Program-made: the position numbers and the translations under genes | Source: Phycisphaerae bacterium | Lineage (GTDB): Bacteria; Planctomycetota; Phycisphaerae; UBA1845 | Direction of reading: 5' to 3' | Length of the DNA: 64,000 bases | NCBI GenBank assembly: GCA_029260165.1 | Contig: JAJDDT010000023.1 | Location: forward strand, 49,225 to 113,224 | Shown: positions 10,067 through 18,406 of the stretch, piece by piece | Position numbering within the stretch: the stretch's first letter is position 1 | Layout of the letters: each line of letters opens with the position of its first letter | Notes under the pieces: generated by a model | Database searches by the model: none | What the model was told of the DNA's origin: nothing | Seen by the model: the letters and a program-made list of their open reading frames with translations, nothing else

Positions 10067-10072
10067 GCGGCC

Positions 10073-10633
10073 ATGGGAGGTTTGCGCAGATCACGCCAAC
10101 GAACGCCGTCACCTGAATCAAGGTTCATTGGTACCGCCGGAGTGGTTTTTCTCATCTTCGGCGCGTTGACCGCCGCATGGGCGATCGCGATTCGTTCAAT
10201 CTGTCTTGCGTTCGTCGCCCTCCCATCTGCTGCCTACGCGTACTACCTTGCGCACACCATCACACTGCTGATTCGAGCGAAGATTCGATGGGAACGGACG
10301 AACATCAAGGGCATTCTCATCTACGCCGACTCCCCAAACCACAAAGAGTACATCGAATCAAATTGGCTTCCGAAGATCGGCGATAATGTTGTCGTACTGA
10401 ACCATTCGCGAAAAAGACGATGGCCAAGAGACCTTGCGGCCAGAGTATTCGATCGATTTGTGCATAAGGTTCATTACCCCGATTGTCGGTGCCCCTCTGT
10501 CATCGTATTTCGAGGACTTCGCTATCCGCTTGTGTTTCGATTCTTCTATCCGTTTCGCAACAACAAGTTTGGTAGGCCCGAAGCACTGAAAAAAATGGAA
10601 GCCGAAATGTTTGATGCATTTCAGTCTCACTAG
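10073..10633 (+). CDS. Hypothetical two-pass membrane protein
   Basis: 186 residues, family not recognised. Two hydrophobic segments lie at about residues 23-40 and 41-62, followed by a soluble, basic C-terminal domain of about 115 residues containing two cysteines in PDCRCPS. The stretch IKGILIYADSPNHKEYIESNWLPKIGDNVVVLNHS looks like an alpha/beta domain. Base composition is more A+T-rich than the neighbours, which could mean recent acquisition. There is no Shine-Dalgarno before the ATG; see the leaderless promoter call. It stands alone between two minus-strand genes. Confidence 0.65.
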   Translation: MGGLRRSRQRTPSPESRFIGTAGVVFLIFGALTAAWAIAIRSICLAFVALPSAAYAYYLAHTITLLIRAKIRWERTNIKGILIYADSPNHKEYIESNWLPKIGDNVVVLNHSRKRRWPRDLAARVFDRFVHKVHYPDCRCPSVIVFRGLRYPLVFRFFYPFRNNKFGRPEALKKMEAEMFDAFQSH

Positions 10634-10664
10634 TCACGAAGACTCGCCCAACGACACAAACCCC

Positions 10665-11282
10665 CTACAAATACCCCAAATCCCGCAGGCGATCCTTGAT
10701 CATCTCCTCCTCGTCCGCCGTGTACGCCGACTCGCTCACCACCTCGACCAGGCCCATCTCTTCCAGCTTCGACACGACCTTCTCGCAACACGCCTCCGCC
10801 GACTCAACGTCCGTGTTCACCAGAACCTCCGGCTTGAAAGGCTCCTCGTACGGCGCGTTCACACCAGCCACATGCTCAATCTCCCCCCGCATCGCCTTCT
10901 CAAACAACCCCCGTTCATCCCGCGACATCAGCACTTCCATCGTCGCCCGGCAATACACCTCCACAAACGAACCCACGTCCGCCCGAACCGCATCCCGGGT
11001 ATCCCGATAAGGCGAAACCGCCGTCACCACCGTCACCACGCCGTTGCGGTTGAGCATCCTGCATTCATAACCCAGTCGCCGCACGTTCGTATCGATTTCC
11101 TCACGCGTGAAACCCATGCTGCGATTGATCTCCCGACGAATACGCGCCGAATCGAGAAACTCAACGTGCAACCCGCGCGATTTCAACCGCTCCACCAGAA
11201 GCCTCGCCACCGTCGTCTTCCCCGACCGAGGCAAACCTGTAAACCAAACTGTAAATCCCTCTCGTTCCATCCGATCCGCCAA
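10665..11282 (-). CDS. cysC: Adenylylsulfate (APS) kinase-like protein
   Basis: 205 residues. The P-loop is GLPRSGKTT (16-24), a variant of the usual GLSGAGKST. The phospho-Ser motif of APS kinases is present as SPYRDTRD with Ser90, and the family block DERGLFEKAMRGEIEHVAGV, followed by NAPYEEP, is intact. The usual DGDN motif after strand 2 is replaced by DSARIRRE, and a roughly 30-residue C-terminal tail (ADEEEMIKDRLRDLGYL) is extra. APS kinase makes PAPS from APS and ATP in sulfate assimilation or for sulfotransferases. An anion transporter of the sulfate-carrier family follows on the same strand, but no ATP sulfurylase is in the window. Substrate specificity is therefore inferred. Confidence 0.8.
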   Translation of the reverse strand: MADRMEREGFTVWFTGLPRSGKTTVARLLVERLKSRGLHVEFLDSARIRREINRSMGFTREEIDTNVRRLGYECRMLNRNGVVTVVTAVSPYRDTRDAVRADVGSFVEVYCRATMEVLMSRDERGLFEKAMRGEIEHVAGVNAPYEEPFKPEVLVNTDVESAEACCEKVVSKLEEMGLVEVVSESAYTADEEEMIKDRLRDLGYL

Positions 11283-11287
11283 TCAAT

Positions 11288-11313
11288 GTAGCGCTACCCC
11301 TTGTGGGTGGCGC
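11288..11313 (-). repeat. Copy 1 of a dispersed GTAGCGTC repeat (short form)
   Basis: GTAGCGCTACCCCTTGTGGG then TGGCGC. It matches the reverse complement of the ends of the copies at 15979-16077 and 24198-24248 (CACCCACAAGGGGTGACGCT) with a few changes. It lies between the APS-kinase-like and DASS genes. Confidence 0.6.
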
Positions 11314-11340
11314 AATCGCAACAACACGTCAGATTTGGCT

Positions 11341-12744
11341 CTACCCAAGCATAGGCCAATACAACCCAATCACCACCAACATCACCACAAGGGCAATCGC
11401 GCTCATCAAAACACCCCGCCGAACAACCTCGCGCACCCGATAGAAACCAGCCGAAAAGCAGATCGCATTCGGTGGCGAGCTGATCGGCAGACTAAACGCC
11501 AAACCCGCCGTGATCCCCACCGCCATCGTCATCGTCACCGGATCGATCCCCAAAGGCTCGCACAGCGAATACCCGATCGGAAGCAGAATCGCGACAGCAG
11601 CCGAATTGCTGATCCCCTCCGTCAACACAATCGCCGCCGTCACCATGAACGCCAACACCAGGAACGCCGGTATCTCCGGATTCAACGTCCGCTGCACGAT
11701 CCAGTGGAACGCATGGGTTTCATTCAACGCAGACCCCAACGCAACAGCCCCACCATACATGATCAACACGCCCCAATTGACGTAGTCCTGAATCTGCCGC
11801 CAATCCACGATCTGCAAAATGAATAGCAGCGTCGCTGACAAAATCGCAATCACGCCAAGCCCGACCGAATGCCCCATCGTGATCCACGAAACAATCGTAA
11901 CGACCCACAAAAAACCCAACCGCCGCTCCGGACCGGACAAAACCCCCAACCGCCTGACCCGCTCGTCCAGCATTCGCGTTGCAGGCTGAATCGAATCCAC
12001 GTCGATTTTCAGCGTCCGCCGCAACATCACCCACGCCACCCCCAACATAATCACCACCACCGGGGCAGCCGCCACAAACCAATGGACGAACGAAATCGTC
12101 TTTTCGGGAAACCGTGCCGACAAAAGCCCCAACGCCAACGGTGCCCGCGCCCCACCCAGAAAAGTCCCCACCCCGCCAATCATGCACCCCCACGCAAGGG
12201 CCAGAAACAGCGTCTTGCCATAGTCCGACTTGCCTTTTTCAAGCTTCAGTATATCTGTGACTTCCACGATGATCGGAAACATCATGGCTGCGACGGCGTG
12301 CTCGGGCATCCACAACGCGAGGAAAGCCGACGACAGCAGCACACCGGCGATCAATTGTGTCGGCGTGCGGTCGAATCGTTGTAAGAACAGTAACGTCAGG
12401 CGCTTAGACAAACCGGTCGCGATGGTGGCGGCTGCGAGCAGGAACACCCCGAGCATGAAAAACACCGCACGATTGCCGAATAGTGCGAACGCGTCCTCCT
12501 GCGGCATCACACCGAGGACGGGCAGCAATGCGACCGCGAGCAATCCGGTCGCTGCGAGCGGAATGTAGTTGGTCAGCCATAACGACATGCAAACAAGGAA
12601 GATAGCGAGCGCGCGCTGTGCGGCGAAGGGTCGATCAGCGGGCAATTCCTCCGGCGTGAGCCATAACGGTCCCCACGCCAGAATCGCTGCCCCGATAGCG
12701 GCCACGACGACGATCACTGTTTTGGCTTGTTTGGTGCGTTTCAC
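11341..12744 (-). CDS. DASS-family (SLC13) anion:sodium symporter
   Basis: 467 residues from a GTG at 12744, preceded by GGAA-type ribosome-site sequence; GTG at 12768 is an alternative. The frame stays open to 13113, but that leader is not credible and overlaps the pyrophosphatase promoter region. Around 11-12 membrane segments. Family features: LTNYIPLAATGLLAVALLPV early, and in the second half TEGISNSAAVAILLPIGYSL, followed by LAFSLPISSPPNAICFSAG, matching the two SNxx substrate/Na+ hairpin motifs of divalent anion/sodium symporters. Likely substrates are sulfate or dicarboxylates. The neighbouring APS-kinase-like gene favours sulfate, but this is inference. Confidence 0.85.
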   Translation of the reverse strand: MKRTKQAKTVIVVVAAIGAAILAWGPLWLTPEELPADRPFAAQRALAIFLVCMSLWLTNYIPLAATGLLAVALLPVLGVMPQEDAFALFGNRAVFFMLGVFLLAAATIATGLSKRLTLLFLQRFDRTPTQLIAGVLLSSAFLALWMPEHAVAAMMFPIIVEVTDILKLEKGKSDYGKTLFLALAWGCMIGGVGTFLGGARAPLALGLLSARFPEKTISFVHWFVAAAPVVVIMLGVAWVMLRRTLKIDVDSIQPATRMLDERVRRLGVLSGPERRLGFLWVVTIVSWITMGHSVGLGVIAILSATLLFILQIVDWRQIQDYVNWGVLIMYGGAVALGSALNETHAFHWIVQRTLNPEIPAFLVLAFMVTAAIVLTEGISNSAAVAILLPIGYSLCEPLGIDPVTMTMAVGITAGLAFSLPISSPPNAICFSAGFYRVREVVRRGVLMSAIALVVMLVVIGLYWPMLG

Positions 12745-13148
12745 GCGGATTCCCGTTCCATCGGTCACTTTGATATCGGACCATATCACGCGTGACGTGA
12801 CAAGAGCCAGCGGAACCCGCCCGGGGAATCGGAATTTCTGGTTTTGGTGCACGGGCTTGAAAATGGGGAACCTGTGAAATGTTCGTCCCGAATGTCTGGA
12901 CTTGTGGTTCGGATTTGCTATAGTCACCCGCCGTTTCGCAGCGTCACTGTAACCGCGGTTTGCGGGCGACGCTGTCTGGGCGAGAAGCGGGGCAAGGCGC
13001 GGCCCCAATCTGACGTAAGTGAATATCCTCAAAGAGTTTTCGATCGGGGAACCTGATCCCAAAAGTCGTGTGCGACCAGTTGCGTCCGAGGTCGATCGAC
13101 AGCGGTCCCCCACAAAGTACGGCTTGAAGCCGTAAGGAGAGTCATGCC
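12745..13148. other. Divergent intergenic region upstream of the pyrophosphatase
   Basis: 404 bases between the DASS transporter (minus) and hppA (plus). It includes a TATAGT-like box near 12918 and a strong palindrome directly before the hppA ribosome site (separate entry). No gene is supported here. Confidence 0.5.
13118..13139 (+). promoter_or_regulatory. Palindrome abutting the hppA Shine-Dalgarno
   Basis: TACGGCTTGAAGCCGTA (13118-13134) is perfectly self-complementary about a central G and runs into AAGGAG (13134-13139), 9 bases before the GTG start. As RNA it can form a 6-bp stem with a TTGAA loop next to the ribosome site; as DNA it could be an operator. Confidence 0.5.
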
Positions 13149-15947
13149 GTGTCTTTGCTGAGAACCGTCAGCCCGTTCTGGATGTACATCGTCGCGTTTG
13201 TCGCGTTGATTTTCGGCTCTGATGCTGCATTTGCACAAGAAGCGGGCGAAGCGGCTGCGGAAGCTGCGGTGGCTTCGAGCGGGGGAGGTTTGTCGATTCC
13301 GCTGATATGGTGGATCGCACCGTTCGGCTCGCTCGTCGCACTGGTCTTCGCCGTTGTGTTCTACAAGGACATGATGTCTGCCAACGAGGGCGATCAGGAC
13401 ATGATCGAAATCGCGGCCTACGTTCGCGACGGTGCTTATGCCTACCTTCGACGGCAGTACAAGGTCGTCGCGATCTTCTTCGTGTTCATCGCGGTCCTCC
13501 TTTTTGTGATGGCATTCGTATTCAACGCACAACACAAGATTGTGTTCGTCGCGTTTCTGACCGGTGGGTTCTTCAGCGGTCTCTGCGGTTACCTTGGGAT
13601 GAAGACAGCCACGAACGCCGCTCATCGAACGGCGGCTGGTGCTCGCGATTCGCTGAATCGCGGGTTGGTCGTCGCGTTTAGAGCCGGTGCGGTCATGGGC
13701 ATGGTCGTGGTTGGTTTCGGTCTCCTGGATATCACGCTTTGGTTCCTCCTGCTGACGAAAGTCGCCCCTGCGATGATCGACGGATTCCACATGCCGTTGT
13801 CCGAGGTGACGGTCGTGATGCTGACGTTCGGGATGGGTGCCAGTGCTCAGGCGTTGTTCGCCCGTGTTGGTGGTGGTATTTACACCAAGGCTGCTGACGT
13901 CGGGGCTGACCTCGTCGGTAAGGTTGAGGCGGGTATCCCTGAGGATGACGCACGCAACCCGGCCACGATTGCTGACAATGTCGGCGACAATGTTGGTGAC
14001 GTCGCGGGCATGGGTGCTGACCTTTACGAAAGCTATTGCGGTTCGATTCTCGCCACGGCTGCCCTGGGTGTTGCGGCTGCGGCTGCGATGGCTGACGGGA
14101 ATGCGGACCTGGCGCTTAAGAACGGGATGCTGTTTCTCGCGGCTCCGATGGTTCTCGCGGGTGTCGGTATTTTCCTGTCGATCATCGGTATCTACATGGT
14201 TCGCACCAAAGAAGGCGCATCGATGGGGCAACTGATGGGTGCGCTCGGCAAGGGTGTGAACGGCAGTTCGGTATTTATCGCGGTTGCAGCCGGCGGCGTT
14301 TGCTACGCGTTGTTCGGCGGCATAGAGGTTCCCGCGAGCCTGGGAATCACATTCAACTGGTGGGGACCGTGGGTCAGTATCGTGACCGGGTTATTCGCCG
14401 GTATCGTCATCGGCAAGTCGACCGAATACTACACAAGTTATGAATACACCCCGACACAGAAGATCAGCGAGCAGGCCATCACCGGTCCCGCGACGGTCAT
14501 CATCTCGGGAACCGCGGCGGGCATGAAGAGCACTTGGGCATCGCTGCTCACGATCGTCGTCGCGATCATCGTCGCGTTTGTCGCAGCTGGTGGTGCACAG
14601 GAGTTCATGCTTGGTTTGTACGGTGTGGGTATCGCAGCCGTCGGCATGTTGGCGACGCTGGGCATCACGCTTGCGACGGACGCATACGGTCCGATCGCGG
14701 ACAACGCTGGTGGAAACGCGCAGATGACCGAGCAGGACCCCGAGGTTCGCGAGCGGACCGACGCCCTCGACGCACTTGGCAACACGACGGCGGCGACGGG
14801 TAAGGGTTTCGCCATCGGGTCGGCTGCCCTGACCGCGTTGGCGTTGTTGGCTGCTTATATTGAGGAGGTTCGCGTCGGTCAGGTTCGTGAGGCTGAGACC
14901 GCCATCGTGCAGACCCTTGATGAAGCGGACGACTCGCTGGCGATGTACATGGGCCATCGCAAGTTCGGCATGAACCTGGACGTAAGTGAAACTGGCAAGG
15001 TCCACGCTGATTGCCTGATGCTGATGGCAGAGCATGATCCCGGCTTCGAGGTGGGCAAGACCTACACTGTTCTGCCGGGCGAACGCCACACACGTCGCAT
15101 CATGCACGAAACCGAGCCGTTTGAGCTGGTTTCGGCTCAACATGCGACAATGGCTCAATACATGAAATTCTACGACGTCACACTGATGAACCCGAAGGTT
15201 CTTTGCGGGATGTTCTGTGGTGTGATGCTGGCGTTTGTGTTCTGTGCGATGACGATGGAGGCGGTGGGTCGGGCAGCCAACGCGATGATGATCGAGTGTC
15301 GTCGTCAGTTCGGGAAAATGCGAGCGTATTTGAAGAGTCAGGGCAAGGACGATGCGTTTGTGGCGGACCCGGACAATTGGCCTCGCAAGCCGGTGGATTT
15401 TGAGGGGACGCAATATCCGAATTACTCGTTGTGCGTGGACATCTCGACGCGTGGTGCCCAACGGGAAATGGTGATTCCGTCGCTGATGGCGATTGCATCT
15501 CCGGTCCTCGTTGGTCTGGTGCTCGACGTGGGTGGTGTGATGGGTCTGCTTGCGGGTGGATTGACGAGCGGTTTCGCGGTGGCGATTTTCATGGCCAACG
15601 CGGGCGGCGCGTGGGACAACGCCAAGAAGCTGATTGAAACCTGTGGCGCGATCACCGCGAAGAATTTCCGCGACAGTGCCGAAGCCCGAAACAATGTCCC
15701 CGCCCGTATCCGCGACGACATCGCCCTGCGGGCGGCGGACGCGGCTGATGACGTTATTGTTTATGGCAAGGGCAGTGAAGACCACAAAGCCACCGTCGTC
15801 GGCGATACCGTCGGTGATCCGTTCAAGGATACGTCGGGACCGAGCTTGAACATCCTCATCAAGCTGATGAGCATGGTCAGCGTTGTGTTCGCGGGTGTGA
15901 TCGTGAAATTCGCACCGGCGATCGGTAGTTGGATCGGCCTGCCGTAG
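13149..15947 (+). CDS. hppA: Membrane-bound ion-translocating pyrophosphatase
   Basis: 932 residues; GTG start supported by AAGGAG nine bases upstream. Hydrolyses cytosolic PPi and pumps Na+ and/or H+ outward. The substrate signature reads GGGIYTKAADVGADLVGKVE, followed by DDARNPATIADNVGDNVGD. Family typing by residues: GNTTAATGKG has Ala where K+-independent enzymes have Lys, so K+-dependent; DLYESY places the key Glu at the position of Na+-type pumps rather than four residues later as in plant H+-PPases. The enzyme is longer than the usual 660-800 because of a roughly 100-residue hydrophilic insertion at about residues 572-670 between two membrane segments, and a smaller one at about 720-775. 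A signal-like N-terminus (FGSDAAFA-QE) is present. No operon partner. Confidence 0.95.
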   Translation: MSLLRTVSPFWMYIVAFVALIFGSDAAFAQEAGEAAAEAAVASSGGGLSIPLIWWIAPFGSLVALVFAVVFYKDMMSANEGDQDMIEIAAYVRDGAYAYLRRQYKVVAIFFVFIAVLLFVMAFVFNAQHKIVFVAFLTGGFFSGLCGYLGMKTATNAAHRTAAGARDSLNRGLVVAFRAGAVMGMVVVGFGLLDITLWFLLLTKVAPAMIDGFHMPLSEVTVVMLTFGMGASAQALFARVGGGIYTKAADVGADLVGKVEAGIPEDDARNPATIADNVGDNVGDVAGMGADLYESYCGSILATAALGVAAAAAMADGNADLALKNGMLFLAAPMVLAGVGIFLSIIGIYMVRTKEGASMGQLMGALGKGVNGSSVFIAVAAGGVCYALFGGIEVPASLGITFNWWGPWVSIVTGLFAGIVIGKSTEYYTSYEYTPTQKISEQAITGPATVIISGTAAGMKSTWASLLTIVVAIIVAFVAAGGAQEFMLGLYGVGIAAVGMLATLGITLATDAYGPIADNAGGNAQMTEQDPEVRERTDALDALGNTTAATGKGFAIGSAALTALALLAAYIEEVRVGQVREAETAIVQTLDEADDSLAMYMGHRKFGMNLDVSETGKVHADCLMLMAEHDPGFEVGKTYTVLPGERHTRRIMHETEPFELVSAQHATMAQYMKFYDVTLMNPKVLCGMFCGVMLAFVFCAMTMEAVGRAANAMMIECRRQFGKMRAYLKSQGKDDAFVADPDNWPRKPVDFEGTQYPNYSLCVDISTRGAQREMVIPSLMAIASPVLVGLVLDVGGVMGLLAGGLTSGFAVAIFMANAGGAWDNAKKLIETCGAITAKNFRDSAEARNNVPARIRDDIALRAADAADDVIVYGKGSEDHKATVVGDTVGDPFKDTSGPSLNILIKLMSMVSVVFAGVIVKFAPAIGSWIGLP

Positions 15948-15952
15948 TCTGT

Positions 15953-15971
15953 CGGCGGTGGTCTGCCGCCG
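15953..15971 (+). terminator. Hairpin just after hppA, terminator-like but without a T tract
   Basis: CGGCGG, seven-base loop TGGTCTG, CCGCCG, six bases after the stop codon. No T run follows, so intrinsic termination is doubtful; it may only stabilise the 3' end. Confidence 0.35.
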
Positions 15972-15978
15972 CATTCGA

Positions 15979-16077
15979 TTGTGGGTGGCGCGTTCTACGA
16001 CGGTTTCACCGGGAGTATCGCGTTTGGGCTTGCGAACATCGCCTGGTTTTCCCGTCACCCACAAGGGGTGACGCTAC
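15979..16077 (+). repeat. Copy 2 of the dispersed GTAGCGTC repeat (99 bp)
   Basis: Begins TTGTGGGTGGCGCG and ends CACCCACAAGGGGTGACGCT then AC, so its ends are inverted copies. The internal block GGCTTGCGAACATCGC (16027-16042) occurs exactly, in reverse, in the copy at 51949-52092. Confidence 0.7.
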
Positions 16078-16204
16078 GTTTGAATTAGAAGCGATCCAGT
16101 TGGTGATGACACATGGGCGGTGGGAAATGGGTCCTGCCGCCCATGGTTTTCTCGTTGGGACGAATACCGAATCAGGTATTTGAGTTACGGTGACGGAATT
16201 GAGT

Positions 16205-16579
16205 ATGATGGTAGCCATGGGTGTTGCAGCGGAACAATTGGCGGTCGAATTGGCGCGTGTGGCGGATGACATGAAATGCGAGGAGGTCACGGTGATGGAC
16301 CTTCGCGGTCGGTCGCCGGTGACGGATTTCTTCATCGTGTGCAGCGGGACCTCCGATCGACAGATGCAGGCGGTGGCGGACGAAATCATCAGTCACGCGA
16401 AAAACGCCGGGACCAGACCGTTTGGTCGTGGCGGTACGAAAAAGGCGGAGTGGATTCTCGTGGACCTGATTGATGTTGTCGTGCATATTTTTACGATGGA
16501 GAAGCGCCGGTACTACGATCTGGAGCTGTTGTGGGGCGACGCACCACGATTGACGTGGTCGCGGTCCGCCGGCGCTTAG
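16205..16579 (+). CDS. rsfS: Ribosomal silencing factor RsfS
   Basis: 124 residues from the ATG at 16205, which has GGA seven bases upstream; GTG at 16190 and ATG at 16217 are alternatives. Conserved RsfS features: VTVMDLRGRSPVTDFFIVCS, then GTSDRQMQAVADEI, and the C-terminal WILVDLIDVVVHIFTMEKRR followed by YYDLELLWGDAP. RsfS binds ribosomal protein uL14 and blocks subunit joining in slow growth. It lies 35 bases upstream of argS on the same strand, probably co-transcribed. Confidence 0.93.
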   Translation: MMVAMGVAAEQLAVELARVADDMKCEEVTVMDLRGRSPVTDFFIVCSGTSDRQMQAVADEIISHAKNAGTRPFGRGGTKKAEWILVDLIDVVVHIFTMEKRRYYDLELLWGDAPRLTWSRSAGA

Positions 16580-16614
16580 TATCATCCCTCCGGTCATTGG
16601 CAGTTTGATCCAAC

Positions 16615-18396
16615 ATGCAATCGACGATTGACCTGATAAATCGACGCGTGAGAGATGCGGTTGCGTCTGCGTTTGACCTTGATCCAGCCACCGTGGACCC
16701 ATTGGTACGGCGATCGCAGGACGACAGGTTCGGCGACTATCAGTCGAACTGCGCGATGGGGTTGGCCAAGAGGATCGGACAGAAACCTCGCGACGTGGCG
16801 GAGAAAATTCGCGCCGCGCTGGTAATCGATGATCTGTGCGAAACGGTTGAGATTGCGGGGCCCGGGTTTTTGAACCTGCGGCTCAAACCCGGGTATGTGG
16901 CGATGGAATTGGCGACGATTGAGAATGCCGATGCGCCGCATGACAGGGTCGGCACCCTGCCAACGTCGGAGCCTGTATGCGTCGCGGTGGACCTTTCAAG
17001 CCCCAATCTTGCCAAGGAACTGCATGTTGGACACATCCGCAGCACCGTGATCGGGGATTGCGTCGCGCGCGTGTTGGAATTCGCCGGGCATGACGTTCAT
17101 CGGATCAACCACGTCGGGGACTGGGGTACGCAGTTCGGCATGTTGTTGGCTTATCTTCGACGAACACAGCCGGACGTGTTGATCGACCCGGTCAAGCTGC
17201 ATCTGCCCGATCTTGAAAAATTCTATGTGGAAGCCAAGTCGTTCTACGATAGCGACGAGAATTTCGCAAAAACAAGTCGTGAAACGGTTATCGAATTGCA
17301 GCGGCAGGATCCGCAGGTGATGGCTGTCTGGCGCGCGTTTTGCAACGAATCGCTGCGACACTGTCACGAAGCGTATGATCGGATGGATGTGCGACTGGAG
17401 GATCGCGGGGAAAGTTATTATCGCGAAATGCTGCCCGACGTCGTGCGGATGTTCGAGGAGAAGTCGCTGGCGGTTGAGAGCAACGGTGCCATCTGCGTTT
17501 TCCCCAACAGGGATCGCTTCAAAACGCGCGACGGTGATCCGCTGCCGATGATCATCAGGAAATCCGACGGCGGGTACAACTACGACACGACCGACCTCGC
17601 AGCCATTTACCACCGCATCGAAAAACTGGGTGCCAAACGTCTCGTTTACGTCGTCGGCATGCCGCAGAAACAACACTTTGACATGCTGTTCGCAGCCGCA
17701 GGATTGATAGGCTGGGCGGGCGAGGATGTGTCGCTCGAACATCTCGCGTTCGGAAGCATGCTCGGACCCGACGGCAGACCCTTCAAAACCCGTGACGGCG
17801 GAACCATCAAGCTCCGCGACCTGCTTAACGAAGCCGTCGATCGCGCTCGAAAGGTGGTCACGGAGAGCGAAAAGAGCAACGATCTCGACGCCGCAATGGT
17901 TGAGGAAATTGCCGAAGCCGTGGGTATCGGCGCGATCAAGTATTTCGACCTGTCTCACGCACTCAACAGCGATTATCGCTTCGACTGGGACCACATGCTC
18001 GCCATGGAAGGCAACACCGCGCCGTATCTCATGTACGCCTATGCACGCATCCGCAGTATCGGTCGCAAAGCCAACGTTGACTACGATTCACTCGACACGT
18101 TCGCTCCGATCGTTCTCGAGCACGGCAGCGAGATCAAACTGGGCAAGGTTCTTCTTCGATTCGCCGAAACAGTGGATATGGTGGCTCGCGATTTGAAACC
18201 GAACATCCTGACCGATTATCTGTTCGATCTGAGCAAAGCGTTCAGCACCTTCTACGACCGTCGAAACGGCGTACGCGTGATCGACGCGGAACCCGAATCG
18301 CTCAAGCTGTCGCGATTGCGACTTTGCGACCTGACCGCGCGAACGCTGAGGATCGGTCTGGGACTGCTCGGGATCAGAACCGTCGAAAAAATGTAA
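16615..18396 (+). CDS. argS: Arginyl-tRNA synthetase
   Basis: 593 residues, normal length for a class I ArgRS. The N-terminal Add-1 domain covers about 1-110. The HIGH motif appears as HVGHIRST at about 138, after the family stretch VDLSSPNLAKELHVGH. As in most ArgRS the KMSK loop is not canonical (FKTRDGGTIKL). The C-terminal DALR anticodon-binding domain contains APYLMYAYARIRSI. Charges tRNA-Arg in the cytoplasm. Follows rsfS; converges with cmk, 10 bases apart. Confidence 0.97.
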   Translation: MQSTIDLINRRVRDAVASAFDLDPATVDPLVRRSQDDRFGDYQSNCAMGLAKRIGQKPRDVAEKIRAALVIDDLCETVEIAGPGFLNLRLKPGYVAMELATIENADAPHDRVGTLPTSEPVCVAVDLSSPNLAKELHVGHIRSTVIGDCVARVLEFAGHDVHRINHVGDWGTQFGMLLAYLRRTQPDVLIDPVKLHLPDLEKFYVEAKSFYDSDENFAKTSRETVIELQRQDPQVMAVWRAFCNESLRHCHEAYDRMDVRLEDRGESYYREMLPDVVRMFEEKSLAVESNGAICVFPNRDRFKTRDGDPLPMIIRKSDGGYNYDTTDLAAIYHRIEKLGAKRLVYVVGMPQKQHFDMLFAAAGLIGWAGEDVSLEHLAFGSMLGPDGRPFKTRDGGTIKLRDLLNEAVDRARKVVTESEKSNDLDAAMVEEIAEAVGIGAIKYFDLSHALNSDYRFDWDHMLAMEGNTAPYLMYAYARIRSIGRKANVDYDSLDTFAPIVLEHGSEIKLGKVLLRFAETVDMVARDLKPNILTDYLFDLSKAFSTFYDRRNGVRVIDAEPESLKLSRLRLCDLTARTLRIGLGLLGIRTVEKM

Positions 18397-18406
18397 CCAC
18401 GCAGAA

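Larger units (their letters stand above)
9603..10072. other. Divergent intergenic region upstream of the PQQ/TPR operon
   Basis: About 470 bases between the operon on the minus strand and a membrane-protein gene on the plus strand. It holds a palindromic repeat at 9667-9686 and a possible promoter at 10037-10066. A minus-strand open frame at 9870-10121 overlaps the plus-strand gene, has no recognisable features and is not called. Confidence 0.5.

Noticed and set aside
13029..14231. 400-residue minus-strand frame
   Set aside because: Overlaps hppA antisense; no recognisable domains and the composition of a shadow frame.
14391..16064. 557-residue minus-strand frame opposite the pyrophosphatase gene
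   Set aside because: Antisense shadow of hppA; His/Arg-rich low-complexity product with no family features, while the plus-strand frame has all pyrophosphatase motifs.
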